Origin: Bacteroidetes bacterium UBA2664
Lineage (GTDB): Bacteria; Bacteroidota; Rhodothermia; Balneolales; Balneolaceae
Direction of reading: 5' to 3'
NCBI GenBank assembly: GCA_002359315.1
Contig: DEMS01000018.1
Location: 788-55,166 of the forward strand
DNA: 54,379 nucleotides
Shown piece by piece: positions 36,185 to 45,236 of the stretch; within the stretch, counting starts at the first letter, position 1, and every line of letters begins with the position of its first letter. The translations under genes were made by a program, and so were the position numbers. The notes beneath the pieces were generated by a model, which made no database searches, was not told the origin of the DNA, and saw nothing but the letters and a program-made list of their open reading frames with translations.

Positions 36185-37174
36185 ATGATGATTCAAAATT
36201 TACAACTCGGCAGGAAACCCCTCCTTTTGGCACCCATGGAGGATGTAACGGATTCACCCTTCAGGCAAATCTGTCGCAAGAAAGGCGCTGATATTGTATT
36301 TACTGAATTTATCAGTTCAGAAGCAATTATCCGTGATTCTGACATTGCTTTACATAAAATGCATTTCAATGATTCGGAACGTCCATTTGGAATTCAAATT
36401 TTTGGCGGACGAGAAGAAGCAATGGAAGGTGCTACAAAAGTAGCTGTCACAAATCAACCGGATTTAGTGGATATCAATTTTGGGTGCCCGGTTTATAAAA
36501 TCGTCAAGAAAGGAGCCGGTTCTGCATGTCTAAAGGATCTTGGAATGATGGAACGAATGGCAGGAACCGTTGTGGATGCTGCCGGCGAACTTCCTGTTAC
36601 TGTAAAAACCCGGCTGGGATGGGATGATCATACCATTCGAATTCAGGAAGTGGCACTCATGCTTCAAAATCTTGGAGTTAAAGCGCTTACTGTACATGCC
36701 AGAACAAGAGCCCAAAAATATAAAGGGGATGCTCGATGGGAGTGGCTAAAAAAACTCAAAAATACACCCGGACTTGAGATCCCGATTATCGGGAATGGAG
36801 ATGTAACTTCTCCAATCCTTGCAAAAAAAATGTTTGATGAAACAGGCGTTGACGGAGTGATGATAGGACGAGGTGCCATTGGCAATCCGTGGATATTTGA
36901 ACAGACCCGCCATTTTATCGAGTTTGGTGAAATGTTACCGGATCCGAGCATAAAACAGAGACTGGAACTCTGTGCTGATCAACTCCAACTATCCGTTGAA
37001 CATCACGGGGCTAAATATGGAGTGATCATTATGAAAAAACATTACGGCCAATATCTGAAAGGAATAAGAAACGGGAAAAAACTTCGGGCTGCCATTATGG
37101 ATGAGAAAGAGATGGATCCCATACTGGAACTGCTTTTAAATTTCAAAGAGGAAGAAGTCTACGCACTTACATAG
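36185..37174 (+). CDS. dusB: tRNA-dihydrouridine synthase (329 aa)
   Basis: FMN-dependent reduction of uridines in tRNA D-loops. LLAPMEDVTDSPFRQICRKK is the FMN-barrel start, DINFGCPVYKIVKKGAGSAC holds the catalytic cysteine, and LTVHARTRAQKY and IIGNGDVTSP bind flavin phosphate. DusB type by overall pattern. Two ATG codons in tandem (36185, 36188) make the exact start uncertain by one residue. The gene opens within an A+T-rich region with no strong ribosome binding site. Confidence 0.93.
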   Translation: MMIQNLQLGRKPLLLAPMEDVTDSPFRQICRKKGADIVFTEFISSEAIIRDSDIALHKMHFNDSERPFGIQIFGGREEAMEGATKVAVTNQPDLVDINFGCPVYKIVKKGAGSACLKDLGMMERMAGTVVDAAGELPVTVKTRLGWDDHTIRIQEVALMLQNLGVKALTVHARTRAQKYKGDARWEWLKKLKNTPGLEIPIIGNGDVTSPILAKKMFDETGVDGVMIGRGAIGNPWIFEQTRHFIEFGEMLPDPSIKQRLELCADQLQLSVEHHGAKYGVIIMKKHYGQYLKGIRNGKKLRAAIMDEKEMDPILELLLNFKEEEVYALT

Positions 37175-37295
37175 TCCAGAGCGTATTTCATCATCCATCC
37201 AGACTATTTGCAGACTCAATTGTTCCTTCATTAGTAAAAGAATTTAACTACAGCCTGAATCTCTCTCTTTCGTCAATGATACAAATAAGGCTTAG

Positions 37296-38564
37296 TTATA
37301 TCTTCTCGGTTTCCATAAATGGAACTAATACTTCAGGGACTTTCATATCTCCGGCTTCCGTTTGATATGTCTCAATGATCGCAGCAACCACACGGGGCAG
37401 CGCCAATCCCGAGCCATTCAGTGTATGCATAATTTCATTTTTACCATTTTCATTTCGGAATCTCAGTTGCATTCTACGTGCCTGAAAAGATCCGAAATTT
37501 GAGCATGAACTTACTTCCAGCCAGCGTTTTTGACCGGGACTCCAAACTTCCAGATCATATTTTTTAGTCTGTGTAAAACCCATATCGCCCGTACACATTA
37601 ATAGTGTTCGAAAAGGAAGTTCCAATTTCTGTAAGAGTGACTCCGCATACTCTTTTAATGTTTCCAGCTCACGGCCTGACTCATCCGGATGTACAAATTT
37701 CACCAGTTCCACTTTATCAAATTGGTGAAGCCTGTTGAGCCCTCTCACATCGGCACCGTAACTGCCCGCTTCCCGTCTCCAGCAAGGGGTGTATGCTGTA
37801 TAATAGACGGGCAAATTCTCCAACTCAAATATTTCATCCCGATGAAAGTTTGTTACCGGAACCTCACCGGTTGGTATAGCAAAAAAACCATCTCTCGGCA
37901 TGGTATACATCATATCTTCTTTATCAGGTATCTGCCCGGTTCCCCTGGCAGATTCCTCATTCACAAAATAGGGAGACTGGATTTCAGTAAAACCGTTTTT
38001 TACTGCTTCATTTAAAAAAAAATTGATAAGGGCTCTCTGAAGCCTGGCCATATTCCCCACATAAAAAGGAAATCCTGCACCTGTCACTTTGGATCCTCTT
38101 TCAAAATCAATCCATTTTTTATCTGAAGCCAACTCCCAATGAGGTTTAAACCACTCTTTTTCTACTTTTTCACCCCATTCTGAAATAACTTCATTTTCAT
38201 TCTCAGTTGCTCCAACCGGTACAGAATCATCCGGCACATTGGGTATCTGATAAAGCAGTGAATCCCTCTCTTCAGCTAATTGATCTAACTCCTCCTCCAG
38301 CTCTTTGATTTTTTCCTTTGTCTGGCCGGTTTCGTTTATAATTTTTTGGGCTTCATCTTTCTTGCCTTGCCCCATTAGGGCACCGATTTCCTTTGCCCGG
38401 CTATTGCTATCTGCCCGTAATCGCCCAACTTCTGTTACCAATTTACGCCACTCTTCATCTTTAACCAGAACTTTATCTACAATATCGGTATTCGTTTCAC
38501 CCTTATTGAGCATCCCTTTTTTGACCTTTTCACTATGATCGCGTATAAAATTTATATCCAGCAT
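37296..38564 (-). CDS. serS: serine-tRNA ligase (422 aa)
   Basis: Charges tRNA-Ser. The N-terminal long coiled-coil tRNA-binding arm lies at about 30-100 (rich in E/K/R/L), then the class II catalytic domain with motif 2 (PCWRREAGSYGADVRGLNR) and motif 3 (GSGLALPRVVAAIIE). The length is normal. It is convergent with dusB (121-base gap, no obvious terminator) and divergent from the Lrp gene. Confidence 0.96.
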   Translation of the reverse strand: MLDINFIRDHSEKVKKGMLNKGETNTDIVDKVLVKDEEWRKLVTEVGRLRADSNSRAKEIGALMGQGKKDEAQKIINETGQTKEKIKELEEELDQLAEERDSLLYQIPNVPDDSVPVGATENENEVISEWGEKVEKEWFKPHWELASDKKWIDFERGSKVTGAGFPFYVGNMARLQRALINFFLNEAVKNGFTEIQSPYFVNEESARGTGQIPDKEDMMYTMPRDGFFAIPTGEVPVTNFHRDEIFELENLPVYYTAYTPCWRREAGSYGADVRGLNRLHQFDKVELVKFVHPDESGRELETLKEYAESLLQKLELPFRTLLMCTGDMGFTQTKKYDLEVWSPGQKRWLEVSSCSNFGSFQARRMQLRFRNENGKNEIMHTLNGSGLALPRVVAAIIETYQTEAGDMKVPEVLVPFMETEKI

Positions 38565-38662
38565 TTTAAATGATAACTATTGGCAGTTCTAATTACTCTT
38601 TAAGATACAAGTAGTATCAAAGTGATTGAAATTTATTTCATCGAATATGGATCACTTATTTT

Positions 38663-38679
38663 TTACAATTTATTTGTAA
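38663..38679. promoter_or_regulatory. TTACAA-N5-TTGTAA palindrome upstream of the Lrp gene
   Basis: TTACAA (38663-38668) and TTGTAA (38674-38679) in the serS/Lrp divergent region, a plausible operator. The half-sites are the same as in the palindrome at 36064-36082 but with a 5-base rather than 7-base centre. Confidence 0.4.
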
Positions 38680-38764
38680 GATGCACTCTCTGCTCATTGT
38701 TTTCCTTATTTAATTAGGTTATTTTCGATGAGAATTAGAATATTTAGGAATATGGAGTTCCATT

Positions 38765-39244
38765 ATGGCTTACCAACTCGACGATACTGACATAAAAATA
38801 TTAAATCATTTACAAGAGAATGGACGTGCTCAAAGAAATACTATTTCTGAAATAGTTCATCTTTCAGTTCCTTCTGTGTCCGAAAGAATGAGGAAACTAG
38901 AGGAGAAAGGGCTCATTGCTAACTATCATGCCATTCTCGATGCAAGAAAGTTTAATTTTGATATTACTGCCTTTATTTTTGTTGAAGTGGACAGTTCCGA
39001 ACGTTATCCGAAATTTGTAGAAAATGTAACAAATCATCCGGAAGTTTTAGAATGTCACTCAATAACAGGTGATGGTTCTCATATACTAAAAGTGAGGACA
39101 AAAAATACTGAAACCCTTGAAAAATTCCTCTCACTTGTTCAAACCTGGGATGGCGTAACCAGGACAAGATCTAATATTGTTTTATCATCTTTTAAGGAGA
39201 CTCGAAAACTTGCTATAGAACGAACCGTCGAAATTAAAAAATAA
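38765..39244 (+). CDS. Lrp/AsnC family transcriptional regulator (159 aa)
   Basis: The N-terminal helix-turn-helix (LDDTDIKILNHLQENGRAQR, then LSVPSVSERMRKLEEKG) and the C-terminal RAM ligand-binding domain (ITAFIFVEV...VLECHSITGDGSHILKVRT) define the family, which senses amino acids or related metabolites as octamers. GGAG at 38754-38757 sits eight bases before the ATG and lies inside a small palindrome, ATGGA-GT-TCCAT (38752-38763), so a protein bound there would block ribosome or polymerase access. A membrane protein gene follows 12 bases downstream. Confidence 0.92.
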   Translation: MAYQLDDTDIKILNHLQENGRAQRNTISEIVHLSVPSVSERMRKLEEKGLIANYHAILDARKFNFDITAFIFVEVDSSERYPKFVENVTNHPEVLECHSITGDGSHILKVRTKNTETLEKFLSLVQTWDGVTRTRSNIVLSSFKETRKLAIERTVEIKK

Positions 39245-39256
39245 CAGCTTGCCACT

Positions 39257-40756
39257 TTGCAGCTACTCATAATTCTATTTTTATCATGGTCTCTTCAGCC
39301 CCCCTCAGCAACAATGAACGGGCGAGAACAAAATGCCGCTCCTGGAAATAGAATTGCGCTGAGTTTCGACCCTAACACTCCCTTTTTTCCTTCTCAAAGT
39401 GATTTAGAGAACACTTTAAGAGCCGGTATTAATCTGATTGAATTCAGTGATCCTACCTATTTCAGTACTCGATCTATCGATGACTTTTTTATACTGGTCA
39501 GCACATCTGACAGATATGTAACGATGGATCAATTTGAAACTGAAATGGCTGATTATCTAGAATCGACTTTATCAAAATATCGTGCTTTTGATAATATCTA
39601 TTCAGATAAACTGGCCGGCTTAAAACTTTTTCATTTTCCTGATGATTTTAGTCCCTCATTCAAAAATCTATCCGAAAATTATATTGATTTATTATCGGAG
39701 GAAGTGAATCTGCCATTATACTACCAATCTTCAAAATTAATGATTGAACCGGGAGAAATCTCTCCTTATCGATTTGTTTCTACTTATTATACTGAGTCTG
39801 ATGAAATCACATCCATGCAGAACAGGGTTATTTACTTTGAACCGGGAACTGACGATTTTTCAACTCTTAAGCGATTAGAAGAGTTATTAAAACAATCTGT
39901 TGAGTTCAACGACAGTATTATAATAATCCCTTCAGATTGGTTTTATGAACGTCTTCGAGTGCAACCAGACCTTCAGTTGGTATTTAAAAATTATACACAA
40001 GGCAATCTGATACCTTTTCCCTATCCCAAAATTGAATCCCAAATACCTGACATCAATGTAGCTGTACTCATACTCTTGATTATTTGGGTTTTGTTCATAT
40101 GTCTTTATAAGTACAGGTCCAATTTTCCAGATTCGTTATATCGGTACTTTTTAAATCATTCATTCTTCGCATCGGATACAATGGAGAATAGAAATAGAAA
40201 TTTTAGTGATGCATTTACCATTCTGTTGCTTCACGTTTTAATTGTTGCACTTTTCTTTTATACGTTCTCTTCGCAAATATTTAGCCATAACGGTTTAGAA
40301 GCTCTTTCCCATAATTTTCCACTTTTATTAATTTCTGGAAATGAACTTCTTAGTTTTTTTGTGCTTGGTCTTATTGCCTCCATATTCTCTCATGTTATCT
40401 CAATTTTTTGGATCTACCTGTTTAATAAATCAATGAATAGAATCGGGCAGGCTATTCAATTGTACGCTTGGGGACTTTCACTTAATTTGATCATTGTAAC
40501 ACTGCTCGTCACACTCTCATTCTGGAATGCTAATACCATTTGGATCTATAGTCTTTCTGCACTTTTTCTGATTGTCTGGATAATGAGTTTTAATACCGCC
40601 TCGATTGATGGAGCCCGGTCCCTTGAACGTAATCGAATACTTAATATCCTATTGACATTTGGATTACATACGGTTTTGATCATCGGACTCATTCTATTAC
40701 TGTTTATGAATCCGGAGACTTATGAACCTTTAAAACTCGCTTTTCAACTGAGATAA
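39257..40756 (+). CDS. hypothetical exported protein with C-terminal membrane domain (499 aa)
   Basis: Not recognised. The N-terminal hydrophobic stretch (LLIILFLSWSL) acts as signal or anchor, residues of about 20-270 are a soluble probably periplasmic domain, and residues of about 270-495 hold six or seven helices (the first is VAVLILLIIWVLFICLY). The start appears to be TTG at 39257, because the first ATG (codon 20) would remove the signal. It begins 12 bases after the Lrp gene and is probably cotranscribed. Composition resembles its neighbours, so there is no sign of recent transfer. Function unknown. Confidence 0.75.
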   Translation: MQLLIILFLSWSLQPPSATMNGREQNAAPGNRIALSFDPNTPFFPSQSDLENTLRAGINLIEFSDPTYFSTRSIDDFFILVSTSDRYVTMDQFETEMADYLESTLSKYRAFDNIYSDKLAGLKLFHFPDDFSPSFKNLSENYIDLLSEEVNLPLYYQSSKLMIEPGEISPYRFVSTYYTESDEITSMQNRVIYFEPGTDDFSTLKRLEELLKQSVEFNDSIIIIPSDWFYERLRVQPDLQLVFKNYTQGNLIPFPYPKIESQIPDINVAVLILLIIWVLFICLYKYRSNFPDSLYRYFLNHSFFASDTMENRNRNFSDAFTILLLHVLIVALFFYTFSSQIFSHNGLEALSHNFPLLLISGNELLSFFVLGLIASIFSHVISIFWIYLFNKSMNRIGQAIQLYAWGLSLNLIIVTLLVTLSFWNANTIWIYSLSALFLIVWIMSFNTASIDGARSLERNRILNILLTFGLHTVLIIGLILLLFMNPETYEPLKLAFQLR

Positions 40757-40777
40757 TCCAGTTACAGGATTTTTTTA
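40755..40777 (+). terminator. short hairpin-T terminator after the membrane protein gene
   Basis: AATCC (40755-40759) and GGATT (40767-40771) form a 5-bp stem leading straight into a run of T. The stem is weak but well placed at the end of the plus-strand gene, between it and convergent rpoN. Confidence 0.45.
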
Positions 40778-42283
40778 AATAATCTGTTTTCTCAATCTTG
40801 CAACCGGTATCTGCAGATTCTCTCTGTACTTAGACACGGTTCTTCTGGCAACTCTATATCCTTCTTTTTTTAAAAGTTCGGTAAGAGCTTTATCACTCAA
40901 TGGTTTGCTTTTATCTTCTTCTTCAATAATGGTCCGCAATAAATTCTTCACAACCCTGCTGGAAACATCTTCTCCGCTATCCGTTTCCAATCCTTCACTA
41001 AAAAAATATTTCAACTCAAATACACCAAAATTAGTTTGAACATACTTCCCATTCACCACTCTGGACACCGTTGAAATATCCATCTCAATCTTATCAGCTA
41101 TATCTTTTAATATCATAGGCTTAAGTCCTTCTCCATATTTAAAGAAATCATTCTGGAGTGCAACGATCATTTTCATGATTTTCATTAAGGTATTCTGTCG
41201 CTGCTTGATTGAATCGATAAACCATTGTGCAGATTCAACTTTCTCCTTTATGAATTTTTTAGCCTGACCTGACTCCCCATCCCCCTTCTGTTTCTTAAGA
41301 TTTTCCCACATCTCACGGTATTCTGATGAAATTCGAAGAGGGGGTGAGTTTCTCTGATTTAATCGAATAATGAAATCACCTTCATTTTGCGATTCACTCT
41401 CATCCGGCTCAAAATAAACTTCAAAATCAGGTTCAACATACTGCTGACCGGCTGTTGCGGGATTACTGACTGCACCCGGTCTGGGATTTAATCCTCGTAT
41501 TAATTCAAAAACTACTTTTAAATCTTCATCCTTGAGGTCCAATCGGTTTTTTAGCTTTTCAAAGTGTTTTTTTTCAAAAGCATCCCATTCAGATTCCAGT
41601 ATTTTAAGAGCCAGTTTTTTAATTTCATCATCAGCATTAAAGTGTTTCACCTGACAGATCAGACAATCTCTTAAATCTACTGATGCAATACCAACAGGAT
41701 CCAGTTTCTGAATTTTTCTTCTGACTCTGTTTACAGACTCGACATCAACCAATACTCCATGATTGAATGCAATGTTATCAACTACTGCATTTATATCACG
41801 CCTGAAATAACCATCTTCATCTAGCGAACCTAAAATCTGGTCCGCAATTAACACCTCTTTTTCACTTAAATTCATCAGTTGTACCTGCTCTTCCAACTCT
41901 TCTAAAAAAGATGCATGATATGGATCGGGTAGATCTTTCCAATCTTCATTGTAATTTGAAGAGGAATAATTAACCCCATCATATTCCGTGTTTTGTGCAA
42001 ATGATTCCCAATCTATTTCACTGTTTTGGTCAACCGGTTCTGTTTTTGACTCTTTCTCATCTATCTCAGCACGATTTTCCCACTCTTCTTCAGTTTCCGG
42101 AATCGACTCTTCTATCATGGTATCTGCTTCTTCCAAAACAGGATTCATCTCCATCTCTTCTTTCACTCTCTGTTCTAAAGCTATGGATGGAAGTTGGAGC
42201 ATCTTCACAAACTGAATTTGCTGCGGCGACAACTTCTGGTGCAAAGACTGTTTTTGCGATATGTTTTGTCCGGTTTTCAGCAT
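40775..42283 (-). CDS. rpoN: RNA polymerase sigma-54 factor (502 aa)
   Basis: Region I is glutamine/leucine-rich (QKQSLHQKLSPQQIQFVKML), followed by an acidic linker at about 45-110, the core-binding domain, the helix-turn-helix (ADKIEMDISTVSRVVNGKYV) and the C-terminal RpoN box (ARRTVSKYRENLQIP). It directs transcription at -24/-12 promoters and needs AAA+ activators, none of which is encoded in the window. The linker is longer and more acidic than in enterobacteria. It follows the DUF3109 gene by six bases. Confidence 0.95.
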   Translation of the reverse strand: MLKTGQNISQKQSLHQKLSPQQIQFVKMLQLPSIALEQRVKEEMEMNPVLEEADTMIEESIPETEEEWENRAEIDEKESKTEPVDQNSEIDWESFAQNTEYDGVNYSSSNYNEDWKDLPDPYHASFLEELEEQVQLMNLSEKEVLIADQILGSLDEDGYFRRDINAVVDNIAFNHGVLVDVESVNRVRRKIQKLDPVGIASVDLRDCLICQVKHFNADDEIKKLALKILESEWDAFEKKHFEKLKNRLDLKDEDLKVVFELIRGLNPRPGAVSNPATAGQQYVEPDFEVYFEPDESESQNEGDFIIRLNQRNSPPLRISSEYREMWENLKKQKGDGESGQAKKFIKEKVESAQWFIDSIKQRQNTLMKIMKMIVALQNDFFKYGEGLKPMILKDIADKIEMDISTVSRVVNGKYVQTNFGVFELKYFFSEGLETDSGEDVSSRVVKNLLRTIIEEEDKSKPLSDKALTELLKKEGYRVARRTVSKYRENLQIPVARLRKQII

Positions 42284-42289
42284 AAAAAT

Positions 42290-42868
42290 CTAAGATTCAG
42301 ATCGTATTTCTTCACAAGCTTTTAAAAACTCCAGATACCACTCATTACCATATCTTCTTACAAGGGCACTTTTGAGGAAATCTGATAAATATATATTGTC
42401 ATCCTCACCTCTACGACATCCGGCTGAGCAGAGTTCCGGTATATACTCAAAATTTGCATAATCAAAATCAGCAATCCTCTTTAATCGGACCGGATAAAGA
42501 TGACAGCTAATCGGTTTTTCCCATTCAAAGTTGCCTTTAAAATAGGAACTCTGGATAGCACATGTTGCAATACCCTGTTCATCTTTTTGAACAAAAATAC
42601 ACTCTCCGGATTCAATACATGTTATCTCAAAACCCTCTTTTGCACTCCCTTTAACTATACCCTCTTTTTCTGCTACTTTTACAGCTTCAGGGTTCAGCTC
42701 ATTTTTTAAAACACGATATGCTTTTCGAAGTACCGGTATCTCCTCCTTATCTACAGGTGCACCTGCATCACCAATAACACAACAAGCGCCTTTACAGCGT
42801 GAAATATTACATGCAAACTTAGACGTTGCAATATCTTCCGATAAAATTACATCACCTACTCTAATCAT
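42290..42868 (-). CDS. DUF3109 family cysteine-rich protein (192 aa)
   Basis: Short protein with many conserved cysteines: FACNISRCKGACCVIGDAGA near the N-terminus, then CIESGECIFV, CAIQ, PISCHLYPVR and LCSAGCRRG, the pattern of the DUF3109/YkgJ-like zinc- or iron-binding group. The metal and function are not established. It lies six bases upstream of rpoN, so the two are probably cotranscribed. Confidence 0.88.
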   Translation of the reverse strand: MIRVGDVILSEDIATSKFACNISRCKGACCVIGDAGAPVDKEEIPVLRKAYRVLKNELNPEAVKVAEKEGIVKGSAKEGFEITCIESGECIFVQKDEQGIATCAIQSSYFKGNFEWEKPISCHLYPVRLKRIADFDYANFEYIPELCSAGCRRGEDDNIYLSDFLKSALVRRYGNEWYLEFLKACEEIRSES

Positions 42869-43019
42869 TGTATAGAACTGTATGTATTAACAAAACTCCA
42901 TATTTCTTCATTCAAGCCATAACTTTTTGACTATTGATAATGTTCTATTCCACTGAATTTAACACTTTTTCATCTGTTAAGTAGACGACTTTAATCATGA
43001 TATATTCGGGGAATTCAGA

Positions 43020-44144
43020 TTAACAAAGCTCAAAATACTTACCGGCTTTCTGTTTAACAGCGCCTTGCAGTTCCAAATTTAAGAGTTGTGGCAGAATTTT
43101 ATATGTTGGGAGACCCGTTTTATCACTTATCTGATCGATGTGCAGCTCCTCTTCTTCAAGAGTCTGACAGATAGAGATCATTTCTTGATCCAAAGTCATC
43201 ATCGTCCATTTTTTCTCACGATTATTTACATTATGAATAGGCTTTTCATTTGTAGAAACTGAAATTTCTACCAAAATATCTGTCATTGTTTGAACAAGTT
43301 TACCCTGTCCGGATTTGATCAGGTAGTTACACCCTTCACCATTTACATGATCCAGTGGATGAGGTATCACAAAAACTTCTCTATTTTGATCTAATGCTGA
43401 TCTGGCGGTTATCATGCTGCCCCCTTTAATTCCACTTTCAATAACTAAAACTCCATGACTCATTCCACTCACAATACGATTCCTCTCCGGGAAATTCACC
43501 GCATCAGGAGCTGTCCCCGGCAGATATTCAGACATAATTACACTTCCATTCTCTATCATTTCTGATACAAGTTTCCTGTTTTTTGCAGGATAGATCACAT
43601 CAATTCCGGATCCTAAGACAGCAATGGTTTTTCCGCCGTTTCGTATGGTTGTATCATGAGCTAACGAGTCAATTCCATATGCCAATCCACTGTTTATGGT
43701 TAGTCCGGATTCTAAGATCGCCCTCGACCATTCCACTGCCTGTTTCATTCCATACTTACCGGGACTTCGTGTGCCAATCACTGCTAAGCCGTCCGTTTCT
43801 AACACCGTATGATCCCCCTTAATCCATAATAAAACAGGTGGGTCATAAATGTGTCTTAGCAGAGGCGGATAGTGACTCTCTGTAATCGAAACCAATCTCG
43901 CACCAAATTTCTCCGTGAGATCCAGGTCTCGATCTACATCACTCCAACTATCAAACTGTACCAAATTTTTGGCACTCTGTTCTCCTATTCCTTCAATTCT
44001 GAGAAGGTCGGGAATACTCATATTGAATATCTCCGATGCATCATCTTCCTCTAACGAATTTAGAAGGTTTTTTATTCGTCTCAAACCCAGTTCAGGCACT
44101 CTCTTTAATGCCAATAGTGCTCTATAGTGATTCCTCTTCTTCAA
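43020..44144 (-). CDS. dprA: DNA processing protein DprA (374 aa)
   Basis: Loads RecA on incoming single-stranded DNA during transformation. It has an N-terminal helix-hairpin-helix-like region (LLRIEGIGEQSAKNLV), the Rossmann core with INSGLAYGIDSLAHDTTI, AVLGSGIDVIYPAKNR and GGSMITARSALDQNREVFVIP, and a C-terminal winged helix (ICQTLEEEELHIDQISDKTG). The start at 44144 overlaps obgE by 23 bases, suggesting translational coupling. Together with radA it hints at natural competence, but no uptake genes are in view. Confidence 0.93.
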   Translation of the reverse strand: MKKRNHYRALLALKRVPELGLRRIKNLLNSLEEDDASEIFNMSIPDLLRIEGIGEQSAKNLVQFDSWSDVDRDLDLTEKFGARLVSITESHYPPLLRHIYDPPVLLWIKGDHTVLETDGLAVIGTRSPGKYGMKQAVEWSRAILESGLTINSGLAYGIDSLAHDTTIRNGGKTIAVLGSGIDVIYPAKNRKLVSEMIENGSVIMSEYLPGTAPDAVNFPERNRIVSGMSHGVLVIESGIKGGSMITARSALDQNREVFVIPHPLDHVNGEGCNYLIKSGQGKLVQTMTDILVEISVSTNEKPIHNVNNREKKWTMMTLDQEMISICQTLEEEELHIDQISDKTGLPTYKILPQLLNLELQGAVKQKAGKYFELC

Positions 44145-45120
44145 CGTTTTGTAGTTTCTCCCAGATTTTCTCTCTTAATTGATCCATATTATGCCCTGTT
44201 GCAGAGGATATCTCCACGATATCTACATCATCCTCAATTTCCGGTGCCTCATCCAGTTTATAGCCCTCTTTCAAATCCATCTTAGTAATCGCAAGAAGTC
44301 TGGGTTTCTCAAGCAGATCCGGGCGATAAGCTTTAAGTTCGTGTAATAGGGCCTCATATTCAGCCTTCATATTTGTATCACAACCAACCATGAAGAGTAA
44401 TAGATTATTTCTCTCGATATGTCTTAAAAATTGTAAGCCCAATCCTTTTCCTTCATGGGCATCTTCAATGATTCCCGGAATATCGGCCATTACAAAACTT
44501 CTGTAATCCGAAAATTTAACAACTCCCAAATTGGGTTCAAGAGTTGTGAATGGATAATCTGCAATTTTCGGTGTTGCTTCAGAAAGTGCTGCAAGCAGTG
44601 TGCTTTTTCCGGCATTTGGGAAACCCACTAATCCTACATCTGCAATTAGTTTCAATTCTAGTTCAACAACCCGTTCTTCACCCGCTTCCCCTTCTTGTGA
44701 GTGCTGAGGGCTTTGATTGGTTGAGGATCTGAAATGCCAGTTCCCGAGTCCGCCGCGGCCTCCCTTTGCAATAATTAACTTCTCTTTATCTTTCGTTATT
44801 TCGCCCAACCTCTCTTTGGTTTCTGCATCAAAAGCGACTGTTCCCAAAGGGACCTCAAGTACTACGGAAGCGCCATCTTTTCCTGTTTTTTTAGCACTCC
44901 CCCCATCTTTGCCGGGTTTGGCTTTAATAAATTTACGGTATCTGAGATCGAGTAAAGTATTCAGTTGAACATTCCCTTTGAGAATAATATCACCGCCTTT
45001 TCCTCCGTCTCCGCCATCCGGCCCTCCCTTTGGTATATATTTTTCCCTTCTGAAATGGGACATCCCGCTTCCGCCGTGTCCGGCCGTAGTATATATTTTT
45101 GCGTAGTCTGCAAATCTCAT
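44122..45120 (-). CDS. obgE: GTPase Obg/CgtA (332 aa)
   Basis: Ribosome-assembly and stress-linked GTPase. The glycine-rich Obg fold (TAGHGGSGMSHFRREKYIPK, GGDGGKGGDI) precedes the G domain with G1 GFPNAGKSTLL, G3 DIPGI and G4 TKMD. It ends at the G domain without the variable C-terminal extension of some species. It follows accD after an intrinsic terminator, so it probably has its own promoter, and it overlaps dprA. Confidence 0.95.
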   Translation of the reverse strand: MRFADYAKIYTTAGHGGSGMSHFRREKYIPKGGPDGGDGGKGGDIILKGNVQLNTLLDLRYRKFIKAKPGKDGGSAKKTGKDGASVVLEVPLGTVAFDAETKERLGEITKDKEKLIIAKGGRGGLGNWHFRSSTNQSPQHSQEGEAGEERVVELELKLIADVGLVGFPNAGKSTLLAALSEATPKIADYPFTTLEPNLGVVKFSDYRSFVMADIPGIIEDAHEGKGLGLQFLRHIERNNLLLFMVGCDTNMKAEYEALLHELKAYRPDLLEKPRLLAITKMDLKEGYKLDEAPEIEDDVDIVEISSATGHNMDQLREKIWEKLQNVEEEESL

Positions 45121-45157
45121 GATTTTACCTTATCAAAGGCTATAAATTTAAAATAAT

Positions 45158-45187
45158 AAAGCCCACAGATTCTGAAAATGTGGCTTA
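45158..45187 (-). terminator. intrinsic terminator after accD
   Basis: On the minus strand GCCACA pairs with TGTGGGC (one bulge) around a loop of about 11 bases, followed by TTTATTATTTT. It sits 50 bases after the accD stop and before obgE. Confidence 0.6.
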
Positions 45188-45236
45188 TTCTCTCTTTAAA
45201 ATGGTTTTAATTCTATTTAATAAGAACTGTTTAACA

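Noticed and set aside
35997..36257. 86-codon minus-strand frame across the fbaB-dusB gap
   Set aside because: It is antisense to the start of dusB, has no domain, and covers an intergenic region with operator-like palindromes.
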